Shown here: positions 59,465-64,000 of the stretch, in pieces | Numbering within the stretch: the first letter of the stretch is position 1 | How the letters are laid out: each line of letters begins with the position of its first letter | Source: Bagarius yarrelli | Lineage: Eukaryota > Chordata > Actinopteri > Siluriformes > Sisoridae | Length of the DNA stretch: 64,000 bases | Direction: 5' to 3' | Assembly: GCA_005784505.1 (NCBI GenBank) | Contig: VCAZ01000025.1 | Location: forward strand, 4,530,001 to 4,594,000 | Made by a program: the position numbers and the translations under genes | Notes under the pieces: model-generated | The model's database searches: none | What the model saw: only the letters and a program-made list of their open reading frames with translations | Told to the model about the DNA's origin: nothing

Positions 59465-62326
59465 CGCATATTTTGAGCGACAAATGAGTAAACATATTTT
59501 ATTTTAATGATACAAGATTACCACAGACTTCAAATTTAAGAATTATTTATAAAAGCGAACTAAAATAGAATATAAATTAAATACTTATTATTTATTTTTA
59601 TTATTTTCTTCCAAAGCCAAAAAGAGCCGCAGCTGTGGGATGAAAGAGCAACATAGGGGTTCCGGAGCCGCGGGTTGCCGACCCCTGATCTAGATAAAGA
59701 CGTTTGTTAAATATTGTAAATGTTCTATATTAATAATTGGACACAGACAAGTGGTCCAACCCAGTCTGCAGATTTCTCAGCCATGTTTTAATAAAAGTTC
59801 TACTTCTTTTTCCAATTATTCGTACGGTCAATAATCAAAACCAAATATTTATTGCTATCTGATATATTCATTAGTAATATATTGTAATGTATTCATAAAC
59901 TTTCTAATCCTGATCATCAGAGTTTGGTTGAATGACTGGGCACCGGGTTAAATCATTATGTCCTTACAGCCCCTCCTTAGGGCACCTGGCTCATGTCTGC
60001 GCACTAATGTATTCATGCGAACCGTTTTTTCATTAGCAGAACCAGAACTAATTCAGAAAAGCCACAACTAATAAAATGTTGATGTTCCTTTTGGAAACAT
60101 ATTAAGTAACATGCATTTTTAGCATTTTGAGAACAGAACTTGAAAGTTTTTTTTTTGAACATAAAAATGATATCCCGTTAACATGCTGGAATGTGACGTG
60201 ACATATAAATCAAAAATAGATGTTTGGGTTTTTAGTTTAGCACTGGAGATACAAAACCCACATTTGTACATTTACAGTTTAAGTTGTGTTAGAATGATAT
60301 TAGCTCATGCATTACTGACATTTTCCTGGAAAAAAACTTTCCCCAGACATACAAAAGCATTCCTAATTCCGTAACTCATCCTACTTTAGTGTGTGTTGAT
60401 ACACTGTATGTCAATCTTCATAAATGACCATTTCCATCCTTATCCAGAGCCACTTACATTTATTTCTTTTATATAACTGAGCAGTTTGGGGTTAAGGGCC
60501 TTGCTCAGGGGCCCAGCAGTGGCAGCTTGGTGGTGCTGGGAATCAAACCCTGATCTTCCAGGTAGCAGACCAACACCATAACCACTAAGCCGTTACTTCT
60601 CTCATGACCGAGCATGTTAACATAATATATGATAACATATTCCTGTCTTACCTTCTGTGATACCCACAAAAATTCCATAAATGGCAAAATCCTAAGAGCT
60701 GAACATAATGAAACAAATAAATGCTCAAAGTTCACCTTCTTCAAATCTAATTGGTGTCTGATAAATCTATTAGTTATACAAGTCAGCCATTACAGCAATT
60801 GCTAGCATGGTGTAACACTTTTGCCCTAATTAGATGGCTTGTTTGACCTTATTTTGAAATTTGCTTTTGGTTGTTGAGTCTCATTAATATTCAAAATAAA
60901 TTCCTAAATATACCAAGGATTATATTGGCGCCTGATCTGATCCAATCCAAAGCATAAGCGAACTAAGCGGCTGTTTAGGACCGCTGTGGCCACCAGGGGA
61001 CCCATTGGGAAATGACAGGTTATGTTTATATATATATACATATATGTATATGTATGTATATATACTACCAATGGACAATGGTAATTATGGAAAAAAATGC
61101 AAAATTAAATAAAAAAAAACCTTGAATCTATGATGTAATCAATACAGCTACAACTACTAACATTGATAATGGGTGTGTTAGATTTATAGTGTGTAAATAA
61201 TCACAGATTACTCAGATTGTATACTAAATATACATTGTTCTCTGTTCTCAGGTTTTACTGCTTGTCTTTTTATTCTAGTTCCTCAGCAATAAACCAGGTG
61301 AGATATGTAAATCTGTGTGTGTAGGTATAGGTAAAATGAGCGGAATCATACAACTATAATAAAATACAAACCTTAATAGAAAATGGCCGGTGCCTTCAAT
61401 GCGGTACATGTTCACGATGGGAATGCAGCCGAACTCGGTAAAGGTCAGAGAGTAGTTTGCTAAAAAAAACCCAAAAAACCCAGTGCTAATTCCTGTTCTG
61501 TATTAGATTCATGATTAATATAAAGGATTTGTGCTCACCTTTCAGCTCAGGATCAAATCCCACCCAGTTGTTGACCAGCAGGCCCTGTGCAGGACCGGAC
61601 AGGCTTCCCAGGACTACCTGCGCCCTGTGCTTGGCTTCAGGTGGAATTGCAATGGGAACGAAGGCACCATCAAGGGAATTCTTGATACAGCTTTTGTTGT
61701 GGTAAATGATGTCATAGTAAACTTTCTGAAATGAGTGCAACATGTGAGTATTTAGAGTTTTGGACTGATATAAATCTCAAACATCTTCTTTTCATTCTTA
61801 GAACCGGACAGAATGTTTAGATCCAACAGCAGATGTGACCACAGATTTTGGTGAGACAGGACATTATTAACGCGGTATCAGTCAACAAAATTCCTTCAGC
61901 GCTAAGTATCTTTATAACAGACAGTTGAGAATCCACATTTAGTCCTCCAGCTAGCAGACTAGCAACTTCTTCTAAGTAATTGTTTGTTTGATCCAGCAGG
62001 AAAGCTTGCCATGGACCAATCGCTAGTTAATTTATAATAAATTTTTTTTTGTACTTCTCTGTAAAGCAGAATTCGGTCCAAGAACACATCATGCTCGCCT
62101 TCCTTTCCAGCTAAAATAACACGAATCCTCTGTTCCAGAGCGTCGTAGTAAAACTGCTCATACACTACGCTCCTTCCCTCTGAAAAATCCTGTGAAACAC
62201 ACGATGTTTAGAAAAGAGCTTTTCACCCAGAGAGAAAAAAGAAAAACAACACAGAGAAATTACATGTAATACCACTTATGCAGACACTTACTACCAGTAA
62301 CTTCCCCTGGAGGTACGGCGGTGACT
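57082..62326 (-). CDS. Ependymin-family secreted glycoprotein (5' end not found)
   Basis: Ependymins are secreted, calcium-binding glycoproteins of fish extracellular fluid; the wider family includes vertebrate EPDR1. Exons in transcript order: 62326-62292, 62189-62055, 61725-61539, 61459-61372, 57214-57082, joined in phase, giving 191 residues to the stop. Family marks: SPPYLQGKLLV near the start, YYDALEQRIRV, the NKSC motif (Cys and an N-glycosylation sequon), PIAIPPEA, a second sequon NYS, FTEFGCIP, and VGIEDPTVFIPPEFC. The signal peptide and the usual Pro-Cys before SPP must be in a first exon ending in phase 1. I did not find it before 64000, so it probably lies beyond the window. It could be an ependymin-like or an EPDR1-type paralogue. 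An intron of 4.16 kb separates the last two exons. Confidence 0.85.
58676..59693. mobile_element. hAT-like non-autonomous element, about 1 kb
   Basis: Begins 'atggtcagcaacctttaac' followed by 'tcaaagagccatttg', and ends 'aaaaagagccgcagctg' ... 'cgcgggttgccgacccctg', an imperfect inverted pair of a hAT type common in vertebrates. No transposase frame. It contains (AT)n near 58750-58790 and a 37-base G run at 59428-59464. Confidence 0.6.
59428..59464 (+). repeat. Poly(G) run of 37 bases
   Basis: Uninterrupted G. On the sense strand of the ependymin gene it is a C run. The true length is uncertain because such runs are hard to sequence. Confidence 0.9.
60437..60597 (-). repeat. tRNA-like SINE copy (family A)
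   Basis: Reverse orientation: 'ccttatccagagccactta', 'ccttgctcaggggcccagc', 'gggaatcaaaccctgatc', 'ccaacaccataaccactaag'. In the large ependymin-gene intron. Confidence 0.85.
60935..61240. repeat. Dispersed repeat family E copy
   Basis: 'ccaaagcataagcgaactaag', 'tggccaccaggggaccc', then AT-rich sequence with 'atggacaatggtaattatgg', as in 17207-17420. Confidence 0.55.
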
Positions 62327-62841
62327 CTAAAGGAAGGGAAGAGGGACAACAAAAGGTTGGTAAAAAATTAAGCAAGTAAAACTAGGAAGTATTATGTTGT
62401 AAGTAAGTAGAGAAAAATAATAGCAATGATAACACTTAATAATAATAATAATAATAATAATAATATCATTTAATTCAATTAATAGCATAATATCTATTTA
62501 AAAAAAAGTTTAAAATCGGGTCTTACAGACCCAAACACCGCAAGATGTTCCCTGAACTAGAAAAAGGGCAGAAGGGTGTTAGGGAAGATATCTAATGCCC
62601 TGACGACTGCTCTTAGACCTACATTATCTGTGTCTAAACCAAACAGAAAAAAATTCAGTTACACTTAAGTTCAACGCATGTTATGGGTAACAATGTTTAT
62701 TTTCGTGAACTTTCCTAAAGTTGTAGCAAGAAATTTCTCCATTCTATGTAATTAGACAGACACGGCCAACTAGTGGAGGCCACCAGTATGTCATCTAGGC
62801 TAAACGATATTTAATAGAAACCTGGCTTGTATTTTATAAAA

Positions 62842-63000
62842 CCTTAGGGAGGTGGTTAGAGTGTTTGATTCCCAACAACACCAAACTACCGCTCTTGGAC
62901 CCCTGAGCATGTCCCTTAACTCTAATCCATTAGGAAAGATAAATGAGATTAATGTAAGTCGCTCAGGATAAGGTTGTCTGCCAAATGCCATAAATGTAAA
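62842..63000 (+). repeat. tRNA-like SINE copy (family A), partial
   Basis: The 5' head is shortened; 'cttggacccctgagcatgtcc' core and 'gtctgccaaatgccataaatg' tail are present. Confidence 0.75.
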
Positions 63001-63042
63001 TTTTACAGCCAGTCACATGATTGTATGTTAATTGTTTGCTGA

Positions 63043-63390
63043 AGGCGGTTGCCTCACAGCAAGAAACCCCGGGTTCGATTCCCGGGTAGAGGTCTTTCTG
63101 TGTGGAGTTTGCATGTTCTCCCTGTGCTTGTGTGGGTTTACTCTGGGTTTTCCAGTTTCTTCCAACAATCTAAAAACATGAATGTTAGGTTGATTGGTAA
63201 TTCTAAATTGTCCATAGGAGTGAGTGTAAGTGTGTGTTTGGCCCTGTGATAGACTGGCGACCTGTCCAGGTTCCACCCCTCCTGCCTTTCACCCTTTCAG
63301 AGACGACTGGGATAGACTCCAGCAGATCCCATGACCCCGAATAAGAGAATTACCGGTTATAGAAGATGAATGAATGAATGAATGTTTGCT
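63043..63390 (+). repeat. Dispersed repeat family C, most complete copy
   Basis: Starts with a tRNA-like head 'ggcggttgcctcacagcaag' and B box 'cgggttcgattcccggg', then 'ttctccctgtgcttgtgtgg', 'gactggcgacctgtccagg', and ends in a (GAAT)n tail. This supports a tRNA-derived SINE. Confidence 0.85.
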
Positions 63391-63614
63391 GAAGGCAGCT
63401 TGTGGTGGCTGTGGTATTTTCTCTACTTATTTAGGTTGAAAAAAAGGATTTAAACCTGTCTGATGTGCTTACCAGTCTGTAGAAAAAAAGGATGTGGTGA
63501 TAAAGTAGATGTCAATCATTAATTGTTAAAAAAAAATCAATTCCAATTCGAGCTGTCTTATTTACAGTATATACATTAACATAGTACTATTGATAAAACG
63601 TTACAATGGAACTG

Positions 63615-63880
63615 TTACTAAGATTTAATCGGAGTCTGGTTTCTCCCAAGGTTTTTTTTCTCCATTCTGTCACGATGGAGTTTTGGTTCTTTGCCTCTGG
63701 CTTGCTTAGTTTGGGACTCTTAATTTACAGATATTAATTCAACTGAACTGTGTGTTTTAATAAGTTTCTTTTATCAACACACTATTCTACTGTTGGATTC
63801 TGTAAAGCTGCTTTAACACAATCTCTATTGTTAAAAGCGCTATAGAAATACATGTAACTTGACATGACTTGACTTGATCT
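63615..63880 (+). repeat. Dispersed repeat family H
   Basis: 'tctggtttctcccaaggtt', 'tctccattctgtcacgatgg', 'ctctggcttgcttagtttggg', 'gtaaagctgctttaacacaa' and 'aaaagcgctatagaaatac' match a repeat widespread in teleosts. Confidence 0.65.
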
Positions 63881-64000
63881 CCTATCCAGATCTTCATAAG
63901 CATGGAAATATGACCTTTATTCATTCTGTAGACGCCTTTAACAGTATTAACTCTTAGTTCTTACAGACTCCAACGACATCCTTTAAAATCAGTTTAGATA

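Larger units (their letters stand above)
62327..64000. other. Right end of the window, probable first intron of the ependymin gene
   Basis: It holds an (AAT)n tract (62438-62463), a partial family A SINE (62842-63000), a family C repeat (63043-63390) and a family H repeat (63615-63880). No first exon, signal peptide or promoter could be supported. Confidence 0.55.

Noticed and set aside
62527..62556. Small minus-strand candidate exon for the ependymin gene (acceptor 'tttctag', donor 'gtaaga')
   Set aside because: Joining it to the exon starting at 62326 in the needed phase makes a TAG stop, and no frame gives the expected Pro-Cys before SPP.

Overview
The window is vertebrate nuclear DNA from a ray-finned fish. 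It is AT-rich, with many-exon genes, GT-AG introns, dense microsatellites and several families of dispersed repeats. A tRNA-like SINE whose body reads 'gggcccctgagcaaggccc' and ends 'ctctggataagg..tctgccaaatgctgtaaatg' occurs well over a dozen times. From memory this kind of repeat is common in Otophysi, catfishes especially, so a siluriform is my best guess. The species cannot be fixed from the sequence alone.

Six protein genes were rebuilt exon by exon, checking splice sites and reading phase. They are rasgrp2 (minus, 11057-22127, 16 coding exons, 594 aa), pygm (plus, 25676-37525, 20 exons, 842 aa), an OAT1-like slc22a6 (plus, 40994-47954, 10 exons, 555 aa), cox8 (plus, 49552-51221, 2 exons, 72 aa), otub1 (plus, 51616-56696, 7 exons, 269 aa) and an ependymin-family gene (minus, 57082-62326, 5 exons found, first exon not found). 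All five complete genes are open from start to stop, with no frameshift or premature stop in the chosen exons.

Layout: 1-11 kb is gene-poor and holds SINEs, a Tc1/mariner-like fossil, a (TATC)n array and a 1.2-kb pentanucleotide array. rasgrp2 and pygm are divergent, separated by 3.5 kb with a compound GATA/GACA array and promoter-like sites. A repeat-rich gap (37.5-41 kb) precedes the transporter. cox8 and otub1 lie head to tail 394 bp apart, and otub1 and the ependymin gene converge so closely that their polyadenylation signals are about 45 bp apart.

The genes do not form one pathway: platelet/neutrophil Rap1 signalling, muscle glycogen breakdown, renal organic-anion transport, cytochrome c oxidase, ubiquitin editing and a secreted glycoprotein. 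Their linkage matches, from memory, the human 11q13 neighbourhood of RASGRP2, PYGM, COX8A, OTUB1 and SLC22A genes. I found no undescribed biological system. The most unusual structure is a minisatellite in the last rasgrp2 intron whose units carry a copy of the preceding exon's 3' end together with its splice donor. Two probable GC-AG introns, a 20-nt microexon, a 37-nt exon that supplies a zinc ligand, and a 37-base G run are also worth checking.
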